This document shows positions 1 through 11,960 of a stretch of 64,000 nt of DNA, in pieces. The DNA is from Schistosoma haematobium (Eukaryota > Platyhelminthes > Trematoda > Strigeidida > Schistosomatidae), in NCBI RefSeq assembly GCF_000699445.3, contig NC_067196.1:37530616-37594615 (forward strand), given 5' to 3'. Position 1 is the stretch's first letter, and the number at the start of each line of letters is the position of its first letter. The translations under genes were made by a program, and so were the position numbers. The notes beneath the pieces were generated by a model. It saw only the letters and a program-made list of their open reading frames with translations. It was not told where the DNA came from and did not search any database.

Positions 1-457
1 CACATTTTATTGGGGTTTTTCCTAGCTTCACTATACTAAGCTGAAACATTCTAGCACTGACTTTTGATTTTTCTTCTATCGTTACAGACATATTATACTT
101 CATTTGTAATTAGTGATACTAAAATGTTGCATATTGAAAGTAAGTGATGAGAAACTAAAAACATAAAATAATATTATGTTATTCTAGTCAAATTTCTGCC
201 CTCCCTATTTATATATTTCAAGATAATCATAAATCGATTACATAGAAGACATTATTAATCCCAACAGGAAATATGTCACATATTACAATGAAATGTAATA
301 TAGATGTTTTATTCCACAGAACACTGGAATTATCTAATTTTAATAGCTAAGCTTCTTGTTATTATATCAGAGAAAAAACAACTTGTTATAGCAGTGACAT
401 TTATTTTTTTTATATTTTAAATGAAAGGTTTTATATGAAGTACTAATCACAATAATC

Positions 458-750
458 ATGGCATACTATTGTGATGTGTGCTACTGATGTCAATGAGATA
501 TAAATAGTATGCATCATCAATTCAAAGGAAAATGCCTGGAGGCACAAAGTTAGAAAAATCAAAGAAAAGAGAATAAGAACAGAGAATCATCAGTGTGGAA
601 ATGAAAGAACAATCGAATCTGAGACAATTGATTGACATTTTGCAAATGAATTATTTACTCTATAGTTCTCAGATTTTACTCAGACATTTTATAATTTTGT
701 ATTCAATTACATTTGATTGTCCCTCACTTCTGTTCTCGTTCCCTTCACTA
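458..750 (+). repeat. AT-rich dispersed repeat family D, copy 1
   Basis: This block matches five other places in the window (4,597-4,885 minus, 14,828-15,066 plus, 18,895-19,085 plus, 20,750-20,962 minus, 31,010-31,195 minus). Shared landmarks are the start TGTGTGCTACTGATGTC, a purine-rich centre with GAGAACAGAGAAT, and the end TTCGATTGTCC or its variants. There is no coding potential. The class is unknown: it could be an old LTR or a non-autonomous element. Confidence 0.6.
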
Positions 751-969
751 TTATTAGCTTGACAAATTGGACTTTAACAATTGTAACGTAAATAAAAAAA
801 CAACTGTCCCTCCACCCCCATCACTCCCACGAATGTGTAAAAAATAAAGATAAAAAAATATTTGAAGCAGATTTTTCATGATTATCTGAAATTAATTCTA
901 AACGATTCGTCTATCAATGTACATTCTGTAATAATTATGATTAGAATTATTAATTATTGAATATTGAAA

Positions 970-993
970 CTGTATGTGTGTGTGTGTGTGTGT
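970..993. repeat. GT microsatellite
   Basis: A run of TG dinucleotides (about ten units) lies in otherwise AT-rich DNA. It is an ordinary simple repeat. Confidence 0.9.
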
Positions 994-1561
994 TTATATT
1001 AAGTGATTCGGATAATTATGATTATTATAAATTCCTAAATTCTTTTGTTTTTTTGTTAGACATATTTAATGGAAATTTGTTCAAATGATTAAGTTACATG
1101 AAATTTTATACATTTAATATAATCCATTAATTAATCCTTATATTTTCATTCTAAAATATATTTCTTTAGAATAATTGAATGACTATATATATGAGTAATG
1201 GTAATAATAATAATAGTAATAATGGTAATATTAATAATAAAATACTGTTGTTGTTTGTTTTTATAACAAAGATTTATTTTTGTCAATTTGAATGAAAAGT
1301 GAGAAGAATATTCAAAAACATGAATTTTGTTTAGTTTATAATATAAATTATTAAAAAGCTGTTTTATAATAATAATTATTATTATCATTATTATTATTAT
1401 TAAATTCACTTGGTGTTAATTATACTTGTATCTTCCCATTGTTATTTAGGACTGCAATTGGTTAGTCTCATGTTGGCATATGTGCATCCACAACGGATTG
1501 CCTTGATATAGTCTTACGTCACAAGCTTTTAAAGCAAAGATAAGTAGTAACTAACAGTGGT

Positions 1562-1606
1562 ATCCAGGACGCACGTCTCGTTCTATTTGGGACTCGTTAG
1601 CTGGAT
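1562..1606 (-). pseudogene. Decayed hammerhead ribozyme in SINE-1
   Basis: Read on the minus strand, stem I is ATCCAG with CTGGAT and stem II GTCC is kept. The core reads CTAACGA instead of CTGANGA, and GAAA has become GAGA. Both changes hit invariant core positions, so self-cleavage is unlikely. Confidence 0.7.
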
Positions 1607-1755
1607 GTACCTGCATCGCAGATTTGATGTTTACTCCGTTGCACAAGCAGGTGGTTATCAGGACTCAGTATCTAAGTGGATAACGCGATGGCGTTTGAAG
1701 TGAACGGTACTGGTTTCGAGTTTCGGAGTGGACATCAACTCTGAAATGCAGGTGC

Positions 1756-1800
1756 ATCCAGCTGACGAGTTCCAAATAGGACGAAACACGCATTCTGGAT
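1756..1800 (+). ncRNA. Hammerhead ribozyme motif in SINE-1
   Basis: Stem I is ATCCAG pairing with CTGGAT. The core CTGACGA (1,762-1,768) fits the consensus CUGANGA, because position 7 tolerates any base, and GAAA follows at 1,783-1,786. The cleavage triplet is ATT rather than the usual GTC, which is allowed (NUH) but probably slow. Stem II (GTTCC with GGAC) is imperfect. Activity is uncertain. Confidence 0.65.
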
Positions 1801-1822
1801 TCCACGGTTAGCCACTATCTAT

Positions 1823-4596
1823 TAGTATTATTATTGTCATCACTGAGTACAGAAAACATTGTTTTAATTTGTTTATTACTATTGCATATCTTAGCCGATT
1901 TAATAAAATAATCAACTACCCATAGGTAAATAGATTACATTTACTAATAAAACGTATTATACATGTACCTATGTGGATTTAGAAAGTAAATCAAAGTTGG
2001 ATTTTTGCAACTGAATTATGTAATCACGTACTTTATGAATGAACATACTAAAATGTACTGATAATCATTTGTCTAACATTCTGTTTTCTTTAGTAAACGT
2101 TTGAGAAGGTAATAACGGTAATAATAATCCCTTAATTTTAATATCCAATATTTAGTTACGGCAAATAATATTCAGTATAAAATACACACTATGACATAAT
2201 TCTTCTTTAATAACCAATCAAATTTTAAATATTCTCGCTCTGTTTATATGTAAATATATTAGTTCTTTTAACAGCAGCTATCCTCTTTTAATTTACAGTT
2301 GTAAACGTTAACGGTCAGTTTTTATATCCTACAGCATATTTCAATCATAAATTGCAATCTAACAATCTCTTGTTCCTTCAAATAAGGATGTAAACCAACC
2401 AAACACGTTAGTTATTCTTTCGAAATGTACAGTATTTAACTTAGTAATTAGTTGTAACCTTACTATGAAAACGCCCAAATATATGGTTTCAGCGGTAATG
2501 TGTAAATATATAGTTTAAAATAGATCAAAAGCACAAAACGTTATTTCAATGAATACATAGTTGAGTCATTCAGTTGTGTGAAACAATAGATTTGAGGTGA
2601 TTTATTATTAGTGATTATGAAGTTGACGGTATTGGTATTAAATAAATCGTTAAATAATTTTGTCTTTATTTTCTAATTTCTACTTAAGTGTAGATATTTC
2701 AGAACTATTCATAATATTCTTAATATTTTATATTAACCAAATAAAACTGAATTATATTTTGTGTTGATATTAAGAAGTGTCACAATCAAATTGTTTTAAG
2801 TGTAGTTTACACGGATCAGTGAAAATCAGAACATTAAAAAAAAATTGGATATTCGAAGATGGTGGTTTGAAAAAATTGTAAAAAGCGACTAATAAAAACA
2901 TGGAATATTTCAATGAAAGATATCTAAGCATGATACAAGTTTAAATGGTTTTACATGAATAACGATGGAAACACTTAATTAACAACGACAGACAAATATG
3001 TTGTGATAACTTAGTTACATTTTCATGAACCTATTAACTCACCTTGTGTTGATATTCAGCACTCAGGTGATTAGTTTATGCAATTATGTTTGCTTGTTCA
3101 ATTCATATCTTGAAAGTAATAGTGTTCACATAATGGATGAATCTTCTATCAGATTATAGCAATGAGTACGTGTTTCATACTATTAGCTATGAATGACGGC
3201 CTAAATGATCATGCTATTGTGTTTGAAGTGATGAATAATGATTTTACATCACAGTGAAAATATCAAAATTTATGCAAGTATATTCAGTTAACTAATCTCA
3301 TGTAGGATAAAACATAGAATCCATATTTTATTGCTAACCTAATAAAGCATGGAATATAGTTATTTACATGACAACAGATTGATATATTTTTATCTGAATA
3401 TCTTAAAAAAATTATCATATGAAACAGGCAATTTCAAAGGCGTTTTTTTTGTTTTTCATTCATGTTTTAATAAGCTATCTAATTTTTCTATAGGTAAACA
3501 TGAAAAAACAATGTTTCAAACAAATGTATGCCTAAAAATAGAATATAGATATGATCTTATATGCCTACATTTCTTTATATTATTTGACATAAGTTTTAAC
3601 AGATCAGATTGATTTGTTACAGTTAAATTCATTATATATCAAATTCTGTTTAATCGCTAGAGCTATACAGTCGTATGGTTAATAAAATGCTCATTAGTTA
3701 TCCACTTCATAATTGATAGGTAAACTGTGAATCTAAAAGATAACCTTAGCTAACGAGAAATTAAAAGCTAAGTTTATTATTTAACAAAATATTGAAAAGT
3801 ATTACTTTTCCTAAATGGTTCATTAACGACACATAAGAATGCAGTCTATGCTTTTGTTTACGAATTCACTACTTAAGATAGCAGTTTAAATAAGACATCA
3901 ATGTAAATATAAGATATCAGGCAAACAATTTGGTAGAAGATCAGATTTCTTGAGTTTATTTTCAAATAATTAACTTTAAATGACTGAAATCAGGTTTAAG
4001 TAACTATCAACCTTTTTACATATCATATTTCATGAGAAACAGTATCATTCACAATAGTTTGACTGTAATTCTGAATTGAATGATTCATGTTATAAGATTC
4101 CGGTCGATTAGCTTGAAGTGACTAGGCAACATTAAACAGAGTTTCATGTGAAGTATCAGTTGTTTTGAAATTGTAAGTAATCTTAAGTGATGTGTACAAA
4201 CTATCTCTGTCAATATTACGTCATACACCTAGCACCATCAAACAGAAATAATCACGATATTAAGTCACTTAGAGTTGAGGATGCTTTGTGATTTGTTTAA
4301 ACAACACCAATGATATAACAACATGACACCGACCATTTTTCGGTAGTCAAATATTCGCTCTAGATCCGTTCGCAAAGTTAGTTTGTTCGTAGATAGGTAA
4401 ACTAATCATGAAATATTCTCACTGTATTAAAGCATGCGTTTTCTTAGTGTGAAATAATATTATGTGACAACAATGGGTAAAGAAATGTTACTCTTGCCAG
4501 TTAATTATATCCACATATACCAGACTTACAATATATATGGTTTATTAATTTTCGTCTAATTAATGGTACTGCGGTAAACGAAAACTTAAATAGGGA
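1823..4596. other. AT-rich DNA, no gene seen
   Basis: Very AT-rich sequence with only short open frames rich in Ile, Phe, Lys and Asn, as expected by chance at this base composition. I see no splice-flanked exon, RNA gene or recognised repeat. Confidence 0.6.
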
Positions 4597-4885
4597 CAAT
4601 TGGTGTTTTTGAACACACAAATTACAAAATATCTTACTATTATCTGAGAACCATACAGTAAATACTTCATTTGAAAATGTTAATCAGTTGTCTCAAACTT
4701 GGCTGTTTCTTTTGCAAATATCAGTCAATCGTCTCAGACTTCATTATTCTTGCATTTTCATACCAACTGATTTCTGTTCCCATTCTTTCATCTTCAATCT
4801 TCTCGACCTTTTGCTGACAGACATTTTATTACCGACTGGAGTTGTATGCTACTTATATCGACATAAGTAGCAAACACCACAATTC
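4597..4885 (-). repeat. AT-rich dispersed repeat family D, copy 2
   Basis: Minus-strand copy of the family at 458-750. It carries the terminal palindrome CTACTTATATCGACATAAGT (from about 4,850) followed by GCAAACACCACAAT. The open frame across it (4,688-4,870) is fortuitous. Confidence 0.6.
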
Positions 4886-7442
4886 AGGAAACGGCATGAA
4901 AAATAGTTAATAAACTTTGATTACATATTTTAGATATTTGTCTGTATGCGTTGGGTTTTTTCGATAATAAACATGATTATCGTATAACACATTTTGAACA
5001 TAATGAACCAGATTTTTGGCTACAATTTATTTTCAACCATCTAAAGCTTTCTCAATATGTTCAAACAACTTAGAATTACAAAAAAAACAAGACATATCGT
5101 TTGAAATAAATATCTGACATAATTTAATGGAGAAATTTAAGATCAGATTTCAAAGGACAATAAATCAAGCGAATAAAATATGAATAATGATATTAAATAC
5201 TTTAATAGAGACTACTACATATTCTTACTTACGTAAACTAACTATATAGACTAGGAAGTAGGGTAACAGATCCCTGAAATTAATGGCTGAATAGACATTA
5301 AATGTAAGAGAATGAAATCAAGTATTTATTAAACTATAACTTGATCTTAAATAAAAATTTTCCAACTCTGATGTGTTTTACGCTGTGGAAATTTTGTGAT
5401 TTCATAAAATGTACATAATATGAACTACATAAAAAAGGAATAGGATAGAAAGTAGTCGAAACTATCTTTGTGTTAAATGTCCTGTCAAGGCTAAACTGAC
5501 GTAAGGAAACGACTTATTATTCTTGATAAGTGATTTACTTTGTTTGTTACTGTATACTCAGTGGGATAATTAACTGTTGTGGTGAATGACTAATAATATT
5601 CATTTCCTGATTTTATTGTTTAAGGAGTTTTCTAATCTATGTAGTTGAACATTGGGCAATAAAAATTATTTTATGACTTACAATACTTTAATATATGTTT
5701 TGATTTGTTCAACAAAGTAATGAATAATTAAAATAACTAGTAAACCACAGATTGGTTGACTAGAGTTCCGCTGATCCTGATTGTGAATAATTTCACTTCA
5801 ATTATGATACTTTTAGTTTTGATATTTTTTAAAACTTAAACTGACTCAGTGTCACTTACGACTACAAGGATAATTAAAGTAGAATTTGACCAAACTCTAT
5901 TAATAATGTCACAATACTGTTTGTCTTTACAAGCTGACCGTACTTTTGGGTAGAAGCTAACAAAAATATATGAATAGAAAGAAACTATTAGCCACTACCA
6001 TTGTTTATAAATATCATACAATTGAACATAATGATTATCCTTTGAACTCAGTAAGTAGCATTAAAATGGATAAGTAATGAATTTTAGACTGAGTATAAAC
6101 AATAACATTAAGAAACAGATACTTTCAGCTGATGAGATTCGAACACAATAAAACATAAGTCTTGGATTGCATTGTTAACTCCTATCCAAAATTATAACAA
6201 AAATTATGACTATAAAAAATGTCAAAGCATTTGTTTGAGTTTCTTATATTATAACAGGGTTTGGTCAAATGGATTTCTAAATATAATCAACAAATAAAAG
6301 ACACTAACTCCTGCATAAATGATAAGTCTCGACTGTGTTTATTATTTTATTGTTGTAACAAACAAATTAATGTACAGCTTAAAGTTTGAGAATTAACACT
6401 CTCTAAGACCATATAAAGTTCAAAGTATTTTTTATTCATCTCTTTTACCTTTGAATAAGAAATATTCTGTTCTTCTGTAATACCCTAATGGTTATTCAGC
6501 AAAACATTGAAAAAAAATTGAATTATCTACTTATTAGTTAGCTACATGTAGTTATGAAGAAAATGTTTGAACTATAGCTCTAAGTAAAATTTATCTAAAG
6601 GATTATCCCGGATTTTCTTGATTATCATATCAATAACATGGTGTTAAGGTTGAAACTGAAATGAAACTAAATATCATCACTAAGTGATTGACAAATATTT
6701 TTCTTGTATTTTCTACTGAATAAAACGACAAAAAGGTTAGTATACATGAACTTGAGATAACATTTCAAAATAACTTCATAGTTTATTCTTTAAAACAAAC
6801 AATCGTTTATTAGTCTTACTTATATTCTATTAATGCATAAGGTTGATTCTTTTTCTTTACTATGAATAAGCTGGTGAAAACCCATATTACATATAAATTT
6901 TATTATTTTTTTGGCAATAGGTGGGGCTTACGGAGTAAACTGAGTTGGAATTGAGGTAGTAGTAGCTCAATAACATTGGCAAATGAGAACCATAGTGTAC
7001 AGCGAACAGATAAAAGTTGAAAATACAAACATTTTAACTATGAACAAATGACTATCTTGTAACCACTAGGAAAATTGAAGTGATAGGTATTCAGTGTTTT
7101 GCAACAGTTTACTTTGATATTTCAGTAGAAATATGAGTTGAAATCACTATTTAGATATTTTATTGAGTACGAAAATAAACAAATTTAACGCGAATGAGTT
7201 CAATATATAAAGATAATTGTTTATTATTTTTGATCATGGATACAGTAGATTATGGTAAACAAAACTTTTACTCCAAATTTATTAGGTTGATGTGATTGAT
7301 GCAAGTAAAGAATTCTTCTTATTATAACTATTCTCACTTGTATGGAAATTATTTGCAGCACTCATTTCTAAATATATTCATTCTTCTATTTCAACTTGAT
7401 TCTAGGTCCTATATTATTTTTCTTAATTATAATTATAACAGC
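4886..7442. other. AT-rich DNA, no gene seen
   Basis: AT-rich sequence without a recognisable exon, RNA gene or repeat. Confidence 0.55.
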
Positions 7443-7739
7443 TGAATTCATAAGTCAATCTAAGCTTGACCATCGTTGAAAATCCGGAAGTACTAGATGG
7501 CCGTTTTGCCCAATTATGACACTCCGCGGCAGCGTTCACTCACAACATCTCACACAGCACTCCATCCCAGGACCTTCGGTCTTGCGCGCTAACACTTAAC
7601 CTTTAGACCACTAAGCCGGTTGGCATCTAACGGTGCTAATGTTTGACTTCAACCAATCCACGATATTGCGCGACCGTCCCCCTTTGTCTTCGGTGAGTAA
7701 CTGCCTCATAACAGACACAGTTGTACTTCACTGATTACA
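7443..7739 (-). mobile_element. tRNA-derived SINE (SINE-2), minus copy
   Basis: Read on the minus strand it shows a leader (GTCTGTTATGAGGCAG), a box-A-like segment around CCGGCTTAGTGGTCTAAAGG, a weak box B, then the hammerhead-like part and the end GGTCAAGCTTAGATTGAC. The same family recurs at 13.7, 14.4, 16.5, 25.4, 30.2, 33.4, 39.1 and 39.4 kb. The hammerhead core of this copy is decayed. Confidence 0.75.
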
Positions 7740-7977
7740 ACTTTGGTTTCACTGGTTGTCATTGATTAATGATAAATTGTCAGTAACAATTTACTAAACT
7801 AGATGCAAAATGTCATTAATTAAAAAGATTTTAACACATGAATTTACTCATCACAATGAAATTGAACACTAGTTAACATTATCAGAATAAATCTTTTAGC
7901 CATTAGAAAGAATGCTTATCATTGTTCTTTTGTCTTCTAAAGTACACAATAACAGAAGTCAATTACAAACATTATTT

Positions 7978-8245
7978 GCAAAGATGGATAGTGGCTAGCA
8001 GTGGAATCCAAGACTCTCGTTTCGTCCCATTTTGGATTCGTCAGCTAGATGTACCTGCATCTCAGAGTTGATATTCACTCCAGGACTCGAACCCGGCACA
8101 TTTCACTTTGAACACCATCGCCTTATTTACTTAGCTAATGACTCCTGATAGCCACTTCTTTTTTGCTTTTAAATTAAGGCAATATCGAGGCAATATGCAC
8201 AGTAAGCACATATGCTAATAAGAGACTGATCAATTACAGTCCCAA
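7978..8245 (-). mobile_element. Full-length Sm-alpha-like SINE (SINE-1), minus copy
   Basis: Read on the minus strand, the order is leader (8,245-8,150, with GCCTCGATATTGCC), tRNA-like body with a box-B-like GGGTTCGAGTCCTGG (about 8,081-8,095), then hammerhead and the end CACTATCCATCTTTGC. This copy defines the unit structure used to interpret the 1,408-1,822 composite. It is non-coding and would need reverse transcriptase from an autonomous element. Confidence 0.75.
8006..8050 (-). ncRNA. Hammerhead ribozyme motif with intact core (SINE-1)
   Basis: Minus-strand reading: stem I ATCTAG with TTGGAT (two G-U pairs), core CTGACGA, stem II ATCC with GGAC (outer pair lost), GAAA, and cleavage triplet GTC. 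All invariant core bases are present. Stem III is very short, as in the schistosome family, so cleavage may need dimer formation. Confidence 0.7.
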
Positions 8246-9819
8246 ACATCAATGGTAAGATTCAATTTAACAGTACTAAGTGAACAAAAACATTATTTAT
8301 TTCCAAAAGTCTATAAAATAGATTTTACACATATTTTTTCAGTTTTCATTTTCATAATTCGATAAGAGTAAAAAGAAATTAAATTTAAGCTGTTTTTATC
8401 TTTTTCATGTGTTAGGTAGATGCGGTTGTGTTGTTTTTTTTTTCATTCACTCTATTCTATTTGTTATCAAAATGACTAAATCATGATCTCAAGTTGCTAT
8501 ATATTACACAAACTGTTGTATTTTTCATTCAAATTTAAACATTAGACAGTTTATCTAACGTTCATATTTTATCATAAACTGAGTAAAAATACAAAATCTT
8601 GATTAATATATTCTGTAAGAAAATATATATAGTTTCCTAGGATACTAAACAGGATCATATTGTCTACATTGTGCTTCTTGCTATCTAACAGTTTATCATG
8701 TGAGTTTGATTCCTTATCAGAATTATCGTCATACTGAAGAAATTCATATAAATCACACGACTAAATTATTTATATTACTGTCAAGAATGGATTAAAAGAA
8801 TTTATTGAACTGAATTAACTTCATTTGTTAGGTATTTATCAATTAAAGTTAGTCGGTTTGTTTTTTGACTAACTTAAGCTTCACTGCTGTTTCTGTTTAG
8901 CGATTTGTCAATGAAAATAGTTTTTTTTCGTGTATAGTTGTATATTTACATTAAAGAAGTTAAAATCCCTATTGTTAACGCGTAATGAATGATAATAGTT
9001 TATCTCTATTAAGAAGAATTCTCACTTTGAATGAATATACCTAGAGATGAATACTCAATAGAGAAGGTATTGAAATAAAGAGAAAAGTGAGCTCATATTT
9101 ATCTAATTGAAAGTGATACATGAAATCACTCCAAGATACTCTCACAAATTCTATAGTTTCTAATAGCAAAGAACTAAAACGAAGTGTATTATAACCAAAC
9201 TGTACTACATATTTTTATTTACTACTTATTTTTATTGTAATTTTAGATACAGTTCTTTTCTAGATTGAAATAAACCTTTCCAAAAACTATCTATGAATAG
9301 TAGTATATTGACAATCTAAGTCAGAATATTTTATATTAAACTGACTACTGTAGAGTAAGATTCTTTTAATTACTTGACTCTACTATTAATCAAGGTAACT
9401 ATATTCAACCATAACATTGCTTAGTTTAGTTAACCATAAACTTTCCCGTTTAACAAATTAATGAATAATCTGAATTGTTAAAATATTATATTTCTAAGAT
9501 AATTTGCATGTATATACAATGTTCTCTAAAGATACAATCTTTATGAGAATGTTTTATTCAAGTCACGTAATGATCAATTTTATGATACTAAAAAAGTATA
9601 AATGAATTATTATAAACATATTGTTACAATAACAACGCAAGTCATCGATCTTCATATAAAAACAGTAAAACGTATTTTTTCAATCTGTATAAGAACACTT
9701 TTGCTTGATATACCTTGATCATACGATCAACTCAATAAATTTGTACTTCTATTAAATTGAAATGATTTGTAAGCCTGTACTAATTTTTGTAAAGTTTTTA
9801 GCAACAGTATCATATAGAT
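8246..9819. other. AT-rich DNA, no gene seen
   Basis: No recognised exon, RNA gene or repeat. Confidence 0.55.
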
Positions 9820-9905
9820 TCACTTGGTATTATTTTGCTTGTATCTTCCCATTGAGGTTTAAGACTGCAACTGATCAGTCAGTTATTGGCATACGTGAGC
9901 GTCAC
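9820..9905 (+). mobile_element. SINE-1 leader fragment
   Basis: The sequence CTTGTATCTTCCCATTG followed by AGACTGCAACTGATCAGTC matches the leader of the composite at 1,408-1,533. The tRNA-like body and hammerhead are missing. The fragment directly abuts the retroposon at 9,935-10,505. Confidence 0.65.
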
Positions 9906-9934
9906 ACGTATATTTTTTTTGAAGAGTTACAAGT

Positions 9935-10505
9935 TATTTATTTATTTATTTGAACACATAGATATTGGTACAAGGAGGCACCAAATACATATGCGCCACA
10001 CAAACCTCATATGGTTTGTGCGAGGGCTGTGATACTGCTCGCGTGCCCAAACCGCAGTAGGTGGTTTCCTTAGGGGGCCACACCCGGAGCCTTTGACCTG
10101 AGGGTCTGATTCACAAGGCAGTGAAGCATCTTGGGGAGATGGAGTCCCATGGTAGCCGGTGACCAACGATTGGTTCATACGCCATTTGTTCCCTCAGGAT
10201 ACTGTAACCCATGTGCACCATTGGTTTGGAATCAGGGTTTTTCAACTCCCTAAGTGGACTCTCCATGTCTATCAACCCGGTTAAAGCGCCGGACGTTCGC
10301 TTTTTGTCCTCTCAATTTCGTAAACAACACCCTCACTACAAGAAGGCAGTGAGTAGGACTTCCCTGGAAGAGGCTATATATGCGTGGCCATGTGAGAGCA
10401 TTTTGAGAGGGAGAGCGGACTCTCCCTACTCTCGGCCGTACCAGAGCATTTGGGGGCTGTTACAAGTAGGACCGGTCTCTAGGATCTACTTAGCTAAAGG
10501 ACGAT
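9935..10505 (-). mobile_element. Retroposon family E, minus copy with AAATAAAT tail
   Basis: This island is clearly more GC-rich than its surroundings. Its minus-strand 3' end reads GGCACCTCCTTGTACCAATA and then a run of AAAT repeats (TTTATTTATTT on the plus strand). The same end with the same tail occurs in plus orientation at 33,801-33,953. A minus-strand frame is open at 9,942-10,178 (78 residues, no known domain). A shared 3' end with a microsatellite-like tail suggests a non-LTR retrotransposon 3' part; the family was not identified. Confidence 0.6.
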
Positions 10506-11465
10506 CTACCAATTATTTTATCAATGTTTAACCCATCACCTTAATTATCTTGATGGTTTCTGACTCGTTAATTACAAATTACACTTTTTTTCCACAAACT
10601 CAATAATCTATGAATCCAAAGTGATTAATAATTTTAACACACTTATACTTCTCCGTGACATCAAGATGGGATGGAATATGAAATTTTCAGGAGAAAACTA
10701 CCTTTAAAAAGTACCTTTGAGTTAGTTTCTTAATCGTTTTATAGAAACATGTAAAACTGCCAGTAAAATATTCGCTTATATACCATTTATACAGCCTAAG
10801 TTCAAGATAGTAGGAAGTATCCACTGAAACTTGCTTATTTCTCCCCCAAAAAAACAAAGGAATTCCATCAGTTTGAACTCCTGTAGCTAATATATTTTGG
10901 CAAATAAATTGAAATTATCCATTATGTTAGTCGAATACTTCCCATTTAGAAGTAGCACTCTAGTCAGGATAAATGTAAGTATCAGCTCTAGTAATCTATT
11001 TTTTTTTCTAACTCGGGAATTAAACGTTTATTTTAGTTATTTGGGTGACGAATCATTCTAACCGTTCTTTTTAATTTCAAATCAATAAAAAAACCATTCA
11101 TCAATTGCCCTGAGATTTGAAGTTTTGTATCTATAACCTGTAGTTTATTGTGTAATTGTGTACAAATAAGCATTTTCATATAAAATGTAATTATACTTCA
11201 AATTTTTATCGTGTTTTTACATATTTCCACTCTGTAAGTCTTTAATAAACAAAACAGAATGGTCATATTTTAATTTCACTACAAGTTAAAAGGCATCTTT
11301 TATTAACTGTAAAGAAGATATAACTGAGTAATTGACTTAAAACAATTAGTCCCTTTGATAAATTTCGATAATGCAATGGGAAGACGAAGTTTATCGGAAT
11401 TATGTTGTGATATATTTGCTCAATACATTTCGAACAATCTGATCACACAGATACTTGTTAAGACA
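10506..11465. other. AT-rich DNA, no gene seen
   Basis: No feature recognised apart from short chance frames. Confidence 0.55.
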
Positions 11466-11495
11466 TTTATATATGCAAAATCAAAAAGTCGAATG

Positions 11496-11597
11496 GACAA
11501 GTTAAAGGTAAGCCGTAACAAAGAAAAAATATTATTAAAGTACACAAAAGCCATGTGATAACCACTCTGTATAATAAATCATTATTACCAGGATAGG
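11496..11597. repeat. Direct repeat, left copy
   Basis: Pairs with 11,850-11,952. Shared words are AAAGGTAAGCCGTAACAAAG, ATGTGATAACCACTCTG and ATTACCAGG. The copies differ at several bases and by a small indel, so the duplication is not recent. Confidence 0.8.
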
Positions 11598-11849
11598 TTA
11601 AGTGTAAGGACAAATTGTTTTGGACGCACAAAGGGGGTTTCAATTTCCGTATAGCCAAGGCTTCAATACACTTTAGTATACGTCCTTTAAAACTTTTGTG
11701 TAACACTACAAATGCTGACTTGATGTCAACCTTATGACCAGTCTTAATCAAATGTTTCGCAATGGAGGATGATGTCTGACTATCCTGTGATCTTATTTGA
11801 CCATAACTTATACGTGCTAATATCAGAACCTTGGTCAATTCAATTAAAA

Positions 11850-11952
11850 GGTCAACTAGACAGATTAAAGGTAAGCCGTAACAAAGAAAAAAATAAAGCA
11901 CACAAAAACAATGTGATAACCACTCTGGATAATGAATCAGTATTACCAGGGT
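11850..11952. repeat. Direct repeat, right copy
   Basis: Second copy of the repeat at 11,496-11,597, in the same orientation. Together they bracket the Penelope-like coding remnant. Confidence 0.8.
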
Positions 11953-11960
11953 ATCTTTGA

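Larger units (their letters stand above)
1408..1822. mobile_element. Composite Sm-alpha-like SINE (SINE-1) with inverted hammerhead ends
   Basis: The block has three parts. Bases 1,408-1,533 are the leader of the SINE in plus orientation (landmark CTTGTATCTTCCCATTG, shared with 9,820-9,905). Bases 1,534-1,640 are the hammerhead end in minus orientation. Bases 1,650-1,822 are the tRNA-like region plus hammerhead end in plus orientation. The full-length minus-strand copy at 7,978-8,245 shows the normal order: leader, tRNA-like part, hammerhead. Here a minus-oriented end sits between the leader and body of a plus copy, so the two hammerhead ends face each other. Recognition as the schistosome Sm-alpha family is from knowledge of that family. 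Confidence 0.75.
11467..11960 (-). pseudogene. Penelope-like element remnant (endonuclease C-terminal tail)
   Basis: A minus-strand frame (11,467-11,901) encodes SSSIAKHLIKTGHKVD, then EALAIRKLKPPLCVQ. That pattern (a TGH block, then EA.AI....P.LCVQ) is the conserved tail after the GIY-YIG endonuclease of Penelope-like retroelements. The RT and the GIY-YIG core are absent. Two direct repeats of about 105 bases (11,496-11,597 and 11,850-11,952, both containing AAAGGTAAGCCGTAACAAAG) flank the coding fragment. Penelope elements often carry such terminal repeats, so this is probably a truncated unit between them. The N- and C-terminal residues of the frame come from the repeats, not from the protein. 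Confidence 0.65.

Noticed and set aside
1146..1409. 87-residue minus-strand open frame
   Set aside because: Made almost entirely of Ile, Thr, Asn and Lys from AAT/ATT repeats; no exon signals.
3349..3612. 87-residue plus-strand frame
   Set aside because: Composition is what AT-rich random DNA gives; no domain and no splice context.
10211..10531. 106-residue plus-strand frame
   Set aside because: It runs antisense through retroposon family E, whose 3' tail shows the element is on the minus strand.
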